Position numbers and translations under genes: made by a program | Notes under the pieces: model-generated | The model's input: only the letters and a program-made list of their open reading frames with translations | Databases searched by the model: none | Told to the model about the DNA's origin: nothing | Assembly: GCA_050943495.1 (NCBI GenBank) | Contig: JBMNPH010000004.1 | Coordinates: 62,001-126,000, forward strand | Direction: 5' to 3' | Source of the DNA: Merdivicinus sp050943495 | Lineage (GTDB): Bacteria; Bacillota; Clostridia; Oscillospirales; Ruminococcaceae | DNA length: 64,000 bases | Shown: positions 1-8,906 of the stretch, in pieces | Layout: the number at the start of each line of letters is the position of its first letter | How positions within the stretch are numbered: the first letter of the stretch is position 1

Positions 1-786
1 GTGGTGCATTGTCAGGGCGGATACCGCCACGATCTTCGGGATGAGGTTGCATATGGCCGTGAAATCCGTCATTATCGGCTGGCCAATTACCAAAACCGGA
101 ATTGTGAAAATTATCCGACCCATGAATTGGGCCCGATTGCCAAGGTCCTGAATATTAACCGTGGGAATCGAATGGTGACATTGAATTCAATTGCATCCAA
201 GGCAGTGGGACTTCATGAATTTCTGATGAAAGAGAAAGGGCCAGACTATGACCTTTCCAGTTATCGCTTTGAACAGGGAGATGTCGTAACCACTGTTATT
301 AAGTGTGCGCATGGAGAGACGATTGTTCTTACTTTGGATACGACCCTTCCGCGTGCCTATTCGAGAGGATTCCATGTACAAGGAACCAAAGGCATGTATA
401 TGGAGGATAATCGCAGTATTTTTTTGGATGATCTGCATGCAAAAATGCACTTTAAATGGAAGGATCAATGGAACAATGTAGAAGAATTCCGTGAAAAATA
501 TGAACATCCAATTTGGAAGCAGTACTTAGCAGAAGGTGTTGTAGGTGGACATGATGGCATCGACTGGCTGGTATTTGGTGCATTTTTCGATGCGGTGAAG
601 CGCGGAATTCAGACTCCGATTGATGTATATGATATGGCTGCTTGGATGAGTATTACTCCACTTTCAGAAGCCTCGATTGCAATGGGAGGTGCACCGGTTG
701 CCATTCCGGATTTCACAAACGGCCGCTGGATTAATCGTGAGCCTGTTGTAGAAGGACATTATTGCCTTGATAAAATCTGCGAATAA
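1..786 (+). CDS. GH109-like Gfo/Idh/MocA-fold glycosidase, 3' part
   Basis: C-terminal part of a Gfo/Idh/MocA-fold protein. The frame is open to the window edge, so the NAD-binding Rossmann half should lie upstream and the GTG at base 1 should not be taken as the true start. The 261-residue fragment carries YPTHELGP near residues 38-45; the Tyr-x-x-His pair in such a block is typical of GH109 alpha-N-acetylgalactosaminidases, which use a bound NAD+ during hydrolysis. Full-length members are about 450 residues, so a little under half is missing. It ends directly before a strong bidirectional terminator. The sugar specificity is inferred from the family; other sugar oxidoreductases of the same fold cannot be excluded. 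A GH123-type gene at 25.2-26.8 kb could act on related substrates. Confidence 0.75.
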   Translation: MVHCQGGYRHDLRDEVAYGREIRHYRLANYQNRNCENYPTHELGPIAKVLNINRGNRMVTLNSIASKAVGLHEFLMKEKGPDYDLSSYRFEQGDVVTTVIKCAHGETIVLTLDTTLPRAYSRGFHVQGTKGMYMEDNRSIFLDDLHAKMHFKWKDQWNNVEEFREKYEHPIWKQYLAEGVVGGHDGIDWLVFGAFFDAVKRGIQTPIDVYDMAAWMSITPLSEASIAMGGAPVAIPDFTNGRWINREPVVEGHYCLDKICE

Positions 787-788
787 AG

Positions 789-830
789 AAAAACCCCGTT
801 TTGTTTTCAAGAGCAAAACGGGGTTTTTTT
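789..830. terminator. Bidirectional intrinsic terminator
   Basis: Perfect stem AAACCCCGTTTTG / CAAAACGGGGTTT with a short loop and T-runs on both strands. It closes the GH109-like gene on the plus strand and the tadA operon on the minus strand; the tadA stop codon lies inside its right edge. Confidence 0.9.
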
Positions 831-1308
831 ATAATTTGCGAAGCTGTTTAAAGAAACCTGTTAAAAGTGCGGCAGATTCTTCTGCCAGAATTCCGCCTGT
901 GACTTCAGGATGATGGTTAAATCGTTCCCGGAAGAGGTCGGTTACACTGCCACAGCAGCCAGCCTTTCGGTCGGAGGCACCATAAACTACTCGTTGAATT
1001 CGAGCATTAATAATTGCTCCCGCACACATAGGACAGGGTTCCAATGTTACATAAAGGGTAGCCTTATGGAGACGCCATCCTCCCAGTTTTCGACATGCTT
1101 GTTCAATTGCTAAGATTTCGGCATGAGCAGTTGCACATCTGTCCAACTCCCTGCGGTTATAGGCCGAGGCAATGACTTCCCCGTCCCAGACAATGATGGC
1201 GCCGATTGGAGTTTCCTGCTGTGATTGCGCAATTCGTGCCTGTTCTAACGCCAATCGCATATAAGCTTCATCCTGTTCTAAGGTAGCCAATTCGATCCTC
1301 CTATCCAA
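829..1308 (-). CDS. tadA: tRNA adenosine(34) deaminase
   Basis: Zinc-dependent deaminase that converts adenosine 34 to inosine in the wobble position of tRNA-Arg(ACG). The 159-residue protein has the complete active site: HAE at 62-64 (zinc ligand His62 and proton-shuttle Glu64) and PCPMC at 91-95 (zinc ligands Cys92 and Cys95). Length is normal for the family. Its start overlaps the end of the upstream CPBP gene by 8 bases, so the two are probably translationally coupled. It is the last gene of a minus-strand series phosphatase, corA, CPBP protease, tadA, and ends in the terminator shared with the GH109-like gene. Confidence 0.95.
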   Translation of the reverse strand: MDRRIELATLEQDEAYMRLALEQARIAQSQQETPIGAIIVWDGEVIASAYNRRELDRCATAHAEILAIEQACRKLGGWRLHKATLYVTLEPCPMCAGAIINARIQRVVYGASDRKAGCCGSVTDLFRERFNHHPEVTGGILAEESAALLTGFFKQLRKL

Positions 1309-2371
1309 TAAATTGCAGATAACCGATTACCTGAATTCCCCAAAGCAGAAGGGCAATTACCATAATCACATTTCCGAAAAAGCGTGCAAATTTCCGAGAA
1401 ATTTTAGTGGCTGTGTGCCCGCTGCTTAAAATGAAGGGATTTCCTTCATTGCGGCAAAACTGCATAAAACTGAGCAGTCCAATCGCAAGTACCGCGAGAA
1501 ATAAAATATTCTGCAGAATGGGAGTGACAATACCAGGGAAAAGATGCGGAAGACAATCAATCGCAACACTAAGGAGTAGACTGGCAAAACGCATCAAAAT
1601 AGCAGTCCAGACTGAACCAGTTCGAATTACAAAATAGGCAAGAACCAATCCCAAAGCAAATCCACGAATATCTCGCGTGATAGTATAATGAATTACACTG
1701 AATGTAACCGATGAAGCAACAATAGCGAAAGAATCACCAAATTGCCGCAGAGAGCGCAGAATGATTCCCCGAAACAGGATTTCCTCCAGTAGGGCAGGAA
1801 GTATCAGAATTCGCATTAACAGAATAAAGGTAGCAGCCGGAGTAGAGGGTAGGCTAGTATCCGGAGAGAGGGAAAGGACGCGAAATTCTTGTAAGGCATA
1901 GGAAAATAAAGAACCACTTAAATAGAAAATTACCCAAACCGCCATCGCAATTGCGACACCTGAAGCGGTTAGTGAGGCCGATGGACGGCGGAACATGGAA
2001 ACAGTTCTACGGCGTTTTGGACGTAATAGACAGACACCCAGACATAAAGCAATCAACATGCTTCCCAAATATAGCAACAGTTCATACATCTGTAGATAAG
2101 AGGCCTGCAGCCCATATGTTAAATAGGAATCTCCTGCCAAATAAAGGAAGGGAGCATAGAGAGCATTCAGAAGTATCTGTACCGGATAAGCTAGAAAAGA
2201 GGGGGTAATCAGCAGTACAAGCAGGATAAACCCAATAATGGATGAGGTCTTCCAGATAGCACGATTTTCCTGAAGCCAGGGATCCTCTGAAACAAAACCA
2301 TATCCATTGACATAAATGTGATCGACAGGAGGCTGATGCATTCCTCCTGACTGATGATTATTCATTGACAA
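1301..2371 (-). CDS. CPBP-family intramembrane glutamic protease
   Basis: Polytopic membrane protein of 356 residues. The CPBP (CAAX protease / bacteriocin-processing, Abi) signature is clear: EEILFRG at 196-202 and FSVIHY at 224-229, giving the paired Glu and the catalytic His of motif 2. The N-terminal 40 residues are soluble and followed by several hydrophobic segments (about 44-62, 95-115, 135-155, 180-195 and further ones to the C-terminus). Family members cleave prenylated or peptide substrates in the membrane or act in bacteriocin self-immunity; nothing here identifies the substrate. An extended -10 promoter lies between this gene and corA, so it and tadA may be transcribed separately from the upstream pair. 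Confidence 0.88.
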   Translation of the reverse strand: MSMNNHQSGGMHQPPVDHIYVNGYGFVSEDPWLQENRAIWKTSSIIGFILLVLLITPSFLAYPVQILLNALYAPFLYLAGDSYLTYGLQASYLQMYELLLYLGSMLIALCLGVCLLRPKRRRTVSMFRRPSASLTASGVAIAMAVWVIFYLSGSLFSYALQEFRVLSLSPDTSLPSTPAATFILLMRILILPALLEEILFRGIILRSLRQFGDSFAIVASSVTFSVIHYTITRDIRGFALGLVLAYFVIRTGSVWTAILMRFASLLLSVAIDCLPHLFPGIVTPILQNILFLAVLAIGLLSFMQFCRNEGNPFILSSGHTATKISRKFARFFGNVIMVIALLLWGIQVIGYLQFIG

Positions 2372-2412
2372 AAACCTCCCAATGATGTTTTGACCGAATA
2401 AATTCTATTTTT

Positions 2413-2421
2413 ATTGTATCA
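2413..2421 (-). promoter_or_regulatory. Extended -10 promoter for CPBP gene and tadA
   Basis: On the minus strand TGATACAAT, a TGn extended -10 with TACAAT, 42 bases upstream of the CPBP start codon. No good -35 hexamer is seen 17 bases further up, as is usual for extended -10 promoters. The region between also holds the GGGAGG ribosome binding site of the CPBP gene. Confidence 0.45.
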
Positions 2422-2472
2422 TTTTTGGGAAGGGAATAATAGAGAAGTTTTGTAAACAATTTACGGCATCTT

Positions 2473-3366
2473 TCACCAGAATTTTTTCTTTTTAAATAGC
2501 AGTATGCATAAAAGCACAATGACCAAACTGATGATAATAATGCAGAGGTAGCCATATTTCCATTGAAGTTCCGGCATATTCGTAAAATTCATTCCATACC
2601 AACCTGCAATGACGGAAAGAGGAAAGAAAACCGTTGTGACGATTGTCAGAACTTTCATAATGTTATTTTGGCGGATATCTGTTTGTGCCTGAAAAACCTC
2701 TCGCAGTTGCATGGCATATTCCCGCAGCATTGCTGTTTCATCCCGTAGAAAGGAAATTCTGGAAACGAGGGCATGCATAGCGGTAACATCTTGAGAAGAA
2801 CAGGGAATTTGTTCTGCAAGTTCGGTTCCGAAAGCAAGCAGTTGGCTATAATATCGATAACGTTTGGCAATTTCCTTCTTCAGTGGCAACATTTTTCGGC
2901 TGAATTCATCGGGAAGCTTTTCTAACGTCTGTTCTTCCAATTTTTCCAATTGTTCCTCTAAAGATTCCAAGTGAGGAAGTTCTCCATCCAGCATGATTGC
3001 CATTAAATCGTGAAAAAATAGTAGGATAGATTCTTTTTGCCTCTTTTTAGCAGCAATTTGCGGGATAATTTGCTGCCAGAAAGGATCATTGCTGATTAAG
3101 ATCAGATGGTTATCTTGGAGATAGAAGAAGGCACTGTGTGAATGATTAGTTTTGTCGGATTGAAACAGCCGTAGGGTACCGTAGAGATAGCCAGTATGAC
3201 ATTCCAAACGACATCCCCGGATATTTCCATGCGGTGTTTGCGATGGAAGATCCGGAAAAGTTGTCTGTTCAAATTCTTCGGCTGAGCAAATTGTGACCAA
3301 AGCAGAATTTTCTAAATTGGGGGTATGTTTCAAAACGGATAAACCATTTTCCAAATCATATGTCAA
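2473..3366 (-). CDS. CorA-family divalent cation transporter
   Basis: Magnesium/cobalt channel of the CorA superfamily, 297 residues. The diagnostic GMN selectivity motif is at 258-260 at the end of the first transmembrane helix, followed by a second helix and a short Lys-rich cytoplasmic tail. The N-terminal two thirds are soluble and contain long charged helices (roughly 120-240), as expected for the funnel domain. It is assigned to the inner membrane as a homopentamer on family grounds. The start overlaps the end of the phosphatase gene by 11 bases, so the two are likely coupled. The ion is not determined by sequence. Confidence 0.9.
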   Translation of the reverse strand: MTYDLENGLSVLKHTPNLENSALVTICSAEEFEQTTFPDLPSQTPHGNIRGCRLECHTGYLYGTLRLFQSDKTNHSHSAFFYLQDNHLILISNDPFWQQIIPQIAAKKRQKESILLFFHDLMAIMLDGELPHLESLEEQLEKLEEQTLEKLPDEFSRKMLPLKKEIAKRYRYYSQLLAFGTELAEQIPCSSQDVTAMHALVSRISFLRDETAMLREYAMQLREVFQAQTDIRQNNIMKVLTIVTTVFFPLSVIAGWYGMNFTNMPELQWKYGYLCIIIISLVIVLLCILLFKKKKFW

Positions 3367-3829
3367 TTTTGTTCTCTCCTTTGGAAAAATATTTGTTTAG
3401 CAGTGCCTCACATCCTTGCAGAATATCCTGATAGGTTTCCTCAAAATTGCCGGTATACCAGGGGTCCGCGATGTCGCGAGGGGTATCTGTTAAATCTAAA
3501 AATCGGAAAATTTTCTTTTGGGGATCTCCGCCGGTGATTCGCAAAATATTGCGAAGATTCCATTGATCCATACCAATGATCCAATCATAACGTTCATAAT
3601 CGGAGGCTGTCATTTGAATGGCCCGTTTTTCCCGGCAGGAAATTCCCAATCGATTTAAAATTTTTTGAGTGCCATGATGCACAGGATTTCCAATTTCTTC
3701 GGTACTGGTGGCAGCAGACTCTGCAAAAACCTGTTCGCGGAGTCCCCGCTTTTCCGCCAGATCGTTAAGAAGGTATTCGGCCATCGGAGAGCGGCAGATA
3801 TTGCCGTGACAAACAAAAAGTATGCGCAT
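3356..3829 (-). CDS. Low-molecular-weight protein-tyrosine phosphatase
   Basis: Cytoplasmic phosphatase of 157 residues. The P-loop CHGNICRS at 7-14 gives the nucleophile Cys7 and Arg13, and the general-acid loop DPWY is at 122-125. Both are intact, so an active enzyme is expected. Bacterial members dephosphorylate tyrosine kinases or arginine-phosphorylated proteins; no kinase gene is nearby, so the partner is unknown. First gene of the minus-strand run toward tadA, with an AAAGGATG ribosome binding site. The divergent gene starting at 4011 shares the upstream region. Confidence 0.92.
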   Translation of the reverse strand: MRILFVCHGNICRSPMAEYLLNDLAEKRGLREQVFAESAATSTEEIGNPVHHGTQKILNRLGISCREKRAIQMTASDYERYDWIIGMDQWNLRNILRITGGDPQKKIFRFLDLTDTPRDIADPWYTGNFEETYQDILQGCEALLNKYFSKGENKIDI

Positions 3830-3923
3830 TTTTGGAATTCATCCTTTCTTGAGAAACCAGTATTGAAAAATCGTGTTTTTTTGCCTGATAATCCATGAAA
3901 ATTGTTTCTATTTTTCAAGCACA

Positions 3924-3952
3924 TTGACAGAAATCAAGAATTCGGCTACAAT
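3924..3952 (+). promoter_or_regulatory. Strong sigma-A promoter
   Basis: TTGACA (3924-3929), 17-base spacer, TACAAT (3947-3952). The expected transcription start near 3959 lies downstream of the in-frame ATG at 3951, which argues that the gene starts at the ATG at 4011 instead. Confidence 0.85.
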
Positions 3953-4010
3953 GAAACCAAATGAAATTGCAGATTTGTTTCATTACTATTATTATAAAGG
4001 AGCGAGAACA

Positions 4011-5675
4011 ATGTTGCAACATTTTTTGAAAGGAACGCGGATCGGAGATCGAATGATTCCGGCTGTCCGCAGAGATATGGTTCGAGATCCCAATTCTACG
4101 GAATATGGTGCAGTCTGCACCCCGGTAAAAGGGTTCGGAGAGCCCAGTCAGAGTAATTATATCAGTTTGTTGGTTTCTGCCTATTATAATCCGCACTCTC
4201 GTTATTATCAGGATGCTTCTCTGTTGGAAGATGCGCTCTGTATTTTGAATTTCATGCTTCGCAAACAGCATCCGGATGGCACGATTGATCTGCGGGAAAC
4301 GAATTTCCACTGTGCTTCCACTGTTGGGTTCAGTGTACAGGTAATGGCATACACATGGAGGTTGATCGATCAGAAAAATCAGGGAACTGAATTGGAGAAA
4401 TCTGTCGCAGATGCGTTGTACGAATTTTTGCGGATGGGTGCCGAAGGTATGAAGCACGGCGGTTTCCATACGCCGAATCATCGTTGGGTACTGACCTCAG
4501 CGTTGTCTCTTTGTGCAAACATTCTGGGCGACGAAGAATGCCGGAAGGAATGTAGCCTGTACCTGGGTGAGGGAATTGACTGTGATGCCAACGGCGAATA
4601 TACCGAACGTTCGGCAGGTATCTATAATGTTGTTAATAACCGGTCACTGATTATTGCGGCAGAAGAGCTGGGAATGCCGGAACTTCTGGAGTATGTCCGC
4701 CGCAACCTGCGGATGGTTCCCTGCTATTTTGAGCCGGACGGCACTGTTTTCACCATGAATTCCACACGTCAGGACAGTTCCAAAAAGCTCTATCCCATCG
4801 CATATTACGAAAATTACATGCTGATGGCATGCAAGGATCATGATGCGGAATTTTCCGGTATGGCAGAATGGCTGTTTGACCGGATCGAGCGGATGAGTGC
4901 AGCGGCAGTGTCCGATTATGATTTGTATCAAAATGTAGAAATTCCTTGCTGGCTGACCAAAATGCAGTTGGATGAAAGCCTGATTGAGACAGAGGTTGAC
5001 CCTAAGACCATGTCGGAGGAATATCACCGCTTTTTTGAGGAGTCCGGAATTGTACGGGATCGCAAGGGGAATACCACTTATACCATTCTGGCCAATTCGC
5101 CTACTTTCCTGGTATTTCAAAGAGGCACCAGCCGGATGTCGGTCAAATTCGGATGCAGCTATTATGGAAAAGGCCAGATGATTTCGCCGCGAATTGTGCC
5201 CATTGAAAACGGATATCGCTTGGAATATGCGCACAGCTGGGGATATACCCGTCCGTTTGCAAACGGCTCGGATACACCCGACTGGCGGAAAATGGATCAT
5301 ACGAAACGGGAACATGTTCTCGTCAAAACCGTGACCTTGACCGTAGATGTTGTCGAAGAGAATGGACATTTGGCGCTGCATTTTGCAAGCGACGGAATGG
5401 ATGAACTGCCTGCCAAGATGGAATTTACCTTTGAAGCGGGCGGATATTTCCAGACCGGAGATATTTTCATGCAGACACACCCCGGCGAAGCAGTTCTGTT
5501 GAAGGGCAAGACCGCCAGCTATGATTATGACGGAGAAGTCATCACCTTAACAGGCGGCTGTATGGAACACAGCTATACTTCGGCTATGCGCGGCACTGAA
5601 CCGAATGATCCGCATCGTTTTACTGTGTATACCACGGCAATGGGACAGTTTAACAAGACCGTTTTGATCGACTAA
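4011..5675 (+). CDS. Unidentified carbohydrate-active protein, alpha-toroid plus beta-sandwich type
   Basis: I do not recognise a named family. The protein (554 residues from the ATG at 4011) has no signal peptide and no membrane segment. The first 300 residues are rich in helix-forming stretches with repeated aromatic and His positions, resembling an alpha/alpha toroid; the last 200 are beta-rich. That two-part build is found in heparinase II/III-like and alginate-lyase-like proteins, so a role in uronic-acid or other glycan breakdown is a guess. The start is chosen because AAGGAG lies 8 bases upstream and the promoter at 3924-3952 would place the earlier ATGs (3873, 3951) outside the transcript. 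It is monocistronic, flanked by a promoter and terminator, and lies between glycosidase-like and vWA genes. Confidence 0.7.
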   Translation: MLQHFLKGTRIGDRMIPAVRRDMVRDPNSTEYGAVCTPVKGFGEPSQSNYISLLVSAYYNPHSRYYQDASLLEDALCILNFMLRKQHPDGTIDLRETNFHCASTVGFSVQVMAYTWRLIDQKNQGTELEKSVADALYEFLRMGAEGMKHGGFHTPNHRWVLTSALSLCANILGDEECRKECSLYLGEGIDCDANGEYTERSAGIYNVVNNRSLIIAAEELGMPELLEYVRRNLRMVPCYFEPDGTVFTMNSTRQDSSKKLYPIAYYENYMLMACKDHDAEFSGMAEWLFDRIERMSAAAVSDYDLYQNVEIPCWLTKMQLDESLIETEVDPKTMSEEYHRFFEESGIVRDRKGNTTYTILANSPTFLVFQRGTSRMSVKFGCSYYGKGQMISPRIVPIENGYRLEYAHSWGYTRPFANGSDTPDWRKMDHTKREHVLVKTVTLTVDVVEENGHLALHFASDGMDELPAKMEFTFEAGGYFQTGDIFMQTHPGEAVLLKGKTASYDYDGEVITLTGGCMEHSYTSAMRGTEPNDPHRFTVYTTAMGQFNKTVLID

Positions 5676-5685
5676 AAATCAAAAG

Positions 5686-5730
5686 AATACCTGCCTTCTG
5701 TTTTTATACAGAGGACAGGTATTTATTTTT
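5686..5730 (+). terminator. Intrinsic terminator
   Basis: AATACCTG (5686-5693) pairs with CAGGTATT (5716-5723), with further pairing TTCTG/CAGAG inside, followed by TTATTTTT. Confidence 0.75.
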
Positions 5731-5823
5731 GCGAATTTCCGCCAAAAACCGATTCTGCTCTCCCCGCATAGGATAGAAGGAAATGGAATTCCTTTTCTAT
5801 TATTATGTGAAGGAGAGAATACG

Positions 5824-7191
5824 ATGGGCATATTGAATTCCAATAAACTGGTAGATAAGGCTAGTATTGATTGCGCGGATATGCTGAAAGTGACGCTGTC
5901 ACTGACAGCAGCACCCGATATCCTGGAGAATCCGACGGATATCGTACTGGTTCTGGATCGATCCGGCAGCATGGCGGGAGTACCGCTGATGAACGTGAAA
6001 CTCGGTGCGAACACATTTATTGATATCATTTCGGAAACGACAGGAGGAACGCAGGACCAGCAAATTGGAGCGGGAAGCCGGATGGCAGTTGTTTCGTTTG
6101 CAGCGACCGCCATTGCCAATACGCAGCTGATCACCTCAACAACCGAATTAAAAGCTGCTGTGAATAGTATGGCAGCGGCAGGCTCGACAAATCATGGGGA
6201 TGCATTTACCAAAGCAATGCAGCTGCTGACTCCCGATTCTCCTAATGCGAAGGTAATTGTCATGTTTACCGATGGAGTGACAACCACCGGATTGCCTCCG
6301 GCACCGATAGCAGCAGAAGCACGGGCACGCGGAATCATTATTTATTGCATTGGACTGATCGGCAGCGATGGCTTGGATGTCTCCGTATTGAACGAATGGG
6401 CAACGGATCCGGATACGTCCCATGTTGCAGTAACACCGGATGCGGCAGATTTGGAAGAACTGTTTGCAGAATTAGCGGCCAATATTTCGAAACCCGGCGC
6501 AACAGGAATTGTAATCGAAGAAGAGGTGGAGGATGACTTTGCGATCCAAAGCATTGTTCAGTCCAGCAAGGGGCAGGTTTATATCGAAGATGACCATCGG
6601 CTGCGCTGGATGATTGATTCGCTCGGCACCACGCAAAATGAGGGGGCACTGCTCGAGTTTATGATTCAGCATACCGGCACAACCGGCGGATTGAAAAAGG
6701 TCAATCGAGAAATCACCTATCAAGATAACGAGAATAATGTGGTAGTCTTTCCTTCTCCTGAAGTGGAAGTTTCCTGTGCAGTCGAGTATTGTGCAGAACC
6801 CTGCCCGCTTCCGGAAGAAATTGTTATGTCAGGCTGTCAGGATATCTTGGAATATCAGTTGGATAATATGTCTCTTATGCCATCCGGGCGATTGCTCAAT
6901 CTAAGCATTAAATTACTGCATATATGTCCGGATCGTCGGGTTGCACTGGGAATTGTTCTCAGTGAGACAGATGGGAATGGGGAAGAACACCCGCGCGGAT
7001 TCAAGGCAGTGACAGTACCGGCGCATCATGCTCCTGGATGCCGGGATGTGCTTGTAAAGTGTATTCCATTTGTATTGCCAGAGGATCAAAATATGGTTGA
7101 TAGGGGAGATAATTTCTGCAAGGAACGACGATTTTTTGCCCGCGTATATGCCAACTATCTGGACTTTGATGATCCCTGTATCCATGCGTAA
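5824..7191 (+). CDS. vWA-domain protein with Cys-rich C-terminal region
   Basis: A 455-residue protein without signal peptide or membrane segment. Residues about 38-225 form a von Willebrand A domain with a complete MIDAS: DRSGS at 45-49, the Thr of GSTNHGDA near 122, and FTDG at 148-151, so it should bind a divalent metal ion and a protein partner. Residues about 230-310 look like a beta-sandwich, and the C-terminal 140 residues contain about ten Cys, many in short clusters. The ribosome binding site GAAGGAG precedes the ATG at 5824. It stands alone between two terminators. Function unknown; cysteine-rich proteins without export signals in spore formers are often coat components, but that is speculation here. 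Confidence 0.8.
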   Translation: MGILNSNKLVDKASIDCADMLKVTLSLTAAPDILENPTDIVLVLDRSGSMAGVPLMNVKLGANTFIDIISETTGGTQDQQIGAGSRMAVVSFAATAIANTQLITSTTELKAAVNSMAAAGSTNHGDAFTKAMQLLTPDSPNAKVIVMFTDGVTTTGLPPAPIAAEARARGIIIYCIGLIGSDGLDVSVLNEWATDPDTSHVAVTPDAADLEELFAELAANISKPGATGIVIEEEVEDDFAIQSIVQSSKGQVYIEDDHRLRWMIDSLGTTQNEGALLEFMIQHTGTTGGLKKVNREITYQDNENNVVVFPSPEVEVSCAVEYCAEPCPLPEEIVMSGCQDILEYQLDNMSLMPSGRLLNLSIKLLHICPDRRVALGIVLSETDGNGEEHPRGFKAVTVPAHHAPGCRDVLVKCIPFVLPEDQNMVDRGDNFCKERRFFARVYANYLDFDDPCIHA

Positions 7192-7193
7192 TC

Positions 7194-7224
7194 AAAAAGG
7201 CGGGAATATCTCCCGCCTTTTCTT
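7194..7224. terminator. Bidirectional terminator
   Basis: AAAAGGCGGGA / TCCCGCCTTTT hairpin with T-rich flanks, shared by the vWA gene (plus) and the convergent AGCS symporter gene (minus). Confidence 0.85.
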
Positions 7225-8576
7225 TATTTCTCAGAAGAGTCTGTTCCTTTGACAATTTTTACGACCAGTCCCGAAAGGGCTAGAATACCAATCAAGTTAG
7301 GAATTACCATTAAGCCGTTGAAAAGGTCGGAAAGGTTCCAGACTAGATCAACCTTAAGGCAGGATCCAGCAATAACAAATAATACAACAATAACGCTGTA
7401 AATTTTGACTGCTTTTTTACCAAAAAGTGCTTTGACATTGACTTCGCCGAAGAAGTACCATCCGATAATGGTAGAAAACGCAAAGAAGAACATGCAGATT
7501 GCGACAAAAATGTTGCCGAATGAACCGAATGCATGATTGAAAGCCATTTGTGCCAGAGTAGTGCCGGATTCGCCAGTGGAGAGCATGCCGGAGGTCAGAA
7601 TGACCAGTGCAGTCAAAGTGAGCACTACGAAAGTATCAATAAAGACGCCCATCATGGCGATAATACCTTGATCTTCCGGTTTTTTAACCTTTGCCAGAGC
7701 ATGTGCATGCGGAGTACTTCCCATACCAGCTTCATTCGAGAACAGACCGCGTGCAACGCCGTAGCGCATGGCTTCTTTCACCGTAACACCAGCAACACCG
7801 CCCGCAATCGCCTGTGGCTGGAACGCAAGGACAAAAATCTGTTTGAATGCTTCCAGAACCATATCATGGTTGATAACCAGAATAACCAGACATCCTACGA
7901 TATAGAATACCGCCATAACGGGGACAAGTTTTTCGGTAACAGAAGCAATTCGTTTGACGCCGCCGATGAAGATAAAGCCGGAAATGAGAGCAACAACAAT
8001 TCCTACAGCCAGCGGGGGAATTCCGAAGGCGTTGTGGAACGCATCTCCGATTGAGTTGGACTGCACCATGTTGCCCATAAAACCAAGGGCGAGAATAATG
8101 GCAATCGAGAAAAATCCGGCAAGAAATTTTCCGAATTTTCCGGTGAATGCAGCCTTAATGTAATAAATGGGGCCGCCGGTGACCTGACCATCTTGGACGG
8201 TACGGAATTTTTGCGCGAGAACCGCTTCGCTAAAAATAGTAGACATTCCGAAAAATGCGCTGACCCACATCCAGAAGATAGCGCCAGGACCGCCGGAGGC
8301 AAGTGCTGTTGCGCAGCCAGTGATGTTGCCGGTACCCACTTGGGCAGCAATTGCAGTAGTCAAAGCTTGGAAGGAACTCATTCCCTCATGATCGGCTTTT
8401 TTTCCGTTCAAGTTAATGTTGCCGAATAAACGTCGGCATCCTTCGCCGAATTTTCGCACTTGAATGAACTTTAGCCGAATTGTGAAATAGATTCCGGTTC
8501 CGCAAAGAAGGAACAGCAGAATGTTATTCCAGAAAAAATCGCTGATGACTTTGACAATTTGAGCCGCCTGATCCAT
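7224..8576 (-). CDS. AGCS-family sodium/amino acid symporter (glycine or alanine)
   Basis: Sodium-coupled uptake of small neutral amino acids across the inner membrane. The 450-residue protein has about ten hydrophobic segments and family blocks such as ALTTAIAAQVGTGNITG (about 71-87) and the SNEAGMGSTPHAHA block around 280. Length is typical for AGCS. A tandem glycine riboswitch and a terminator precede it, which strongly suggests that glycine is the physiological substrate or the controlling signal. Transcribed alone from the promoter at 8907-8935. Confidence 0.92.
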   Translation of the reverse strand: MDQAAQIVKVISDFFWNNILLFLLCGTGIYFTIRLKFIQVRKFGEGCRRLFGNINLNGKKADHEGMSSFQALTTAIAAQVGTGNITGCATALASGGPGAIFWMWVSAFFGMSTIFSEAVLAQKFRTVQDGQVTGGPIYYIKAAFTGKFGKFLAGFFSIAIILALGFMGNMVQSNSIGDAFHNAFGIPPLAVGIVVALISGFIFIGGVKRIASVTEKLVPVMAVFYIVGCLVILVINHDMVLEAFKQIFVLAFQPQAIAGGVAGVTVKEAMRYGVARGLFSNEAGMGSTPHAHALAKVKKPEDQGIIAMMGVFIDTFVVLTLTALVILTSGMLSTGESGTTLAQMAFNHAFGSFGNIFVAICMFFFAFSTIIGWYFFGEVNVKALFGKKAVKIYSVIVVLFVIAGSCLKVDLVWNLSDLFNGLMVIPNLIGILALSGLVVKIVKGTDSSEK

Positions 8577-8619
8577 GGGAGATCCATCCTTCCTATTGTT
8601 TGCATGATCTGATCAGTCC

Positions 8620-8660
8620 TGGGAAAATGGAAAGCCGGATTGAAAAAATCCAATCCGGCT
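8620..8660 (-). terminator. Riboswitch expression-platform terminator
   Basis: On the minus strand, AGCCGGATT (8660-8652) pairs with AATCCGGCT (8641-8633) around a T-rich loop and is followed by TTTCCATTTT. It lies between the glycine aptamers and the symporter start, so glycine binding most likely controls termination here. Confidence 0.75.
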
Positions 8661-8710
8661 CTGAAAAACATTTCTTTTATTGTAGCAGCAAAATACTGCA
8701 TTTGTTTCTC

Positions 8711-8880
8711 ACTCTGTCCTTTTGCCTGAGAGATTAGCAAATTTATTGCCTTGCACCTTCGGCACCCGTATGAGCGGGATTCTCCAGAGCCACATCCGCT
8801 CATAGTCCCTGTCCAACAGTCTGGACACCTGAGAGTTTTACTCCTTCGGTAAGCAACAGCTTTATCCTACAAGCTTCCTT
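8711..8880 (-). ncRNA. Tandem glycine riboswitch
   Basis: Two consecutive glycine aptamers read on the minus strand. The first has ACCGAAGGAGTAA and CTCTCAGGT followed by GGACAGGGA; the second has GCCGAAGGTGCAAGG, TCTCAGGCAAAAGGACAGA. These are the conserved core elements of the glycine (gcvT) class. The 422-base gap between xpt and the symporter gene is filled by this element, its promoter and the downstream terminator. Whether it is an ON or OFF switch cannot be told from the sequence alone; OFF control would fit an uptake gene. Confidence 0.95.
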
Positions 8881-8906
8881 TGTTCTGATTCAGTTGTACA
8901 AGCAAT

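Noticed and set aside
3873..4010. N-terminal extension of the gene at 4011
   Set aside because: It includes the -35 and -10 hexamers and starts before the expected transcript.
8471..8803. 110-codon minus-strand frame before the AGCS gene
   Set aside because: It covers the glycine riboswitch and its terminator, so it is structured leader RNA rather than coding.
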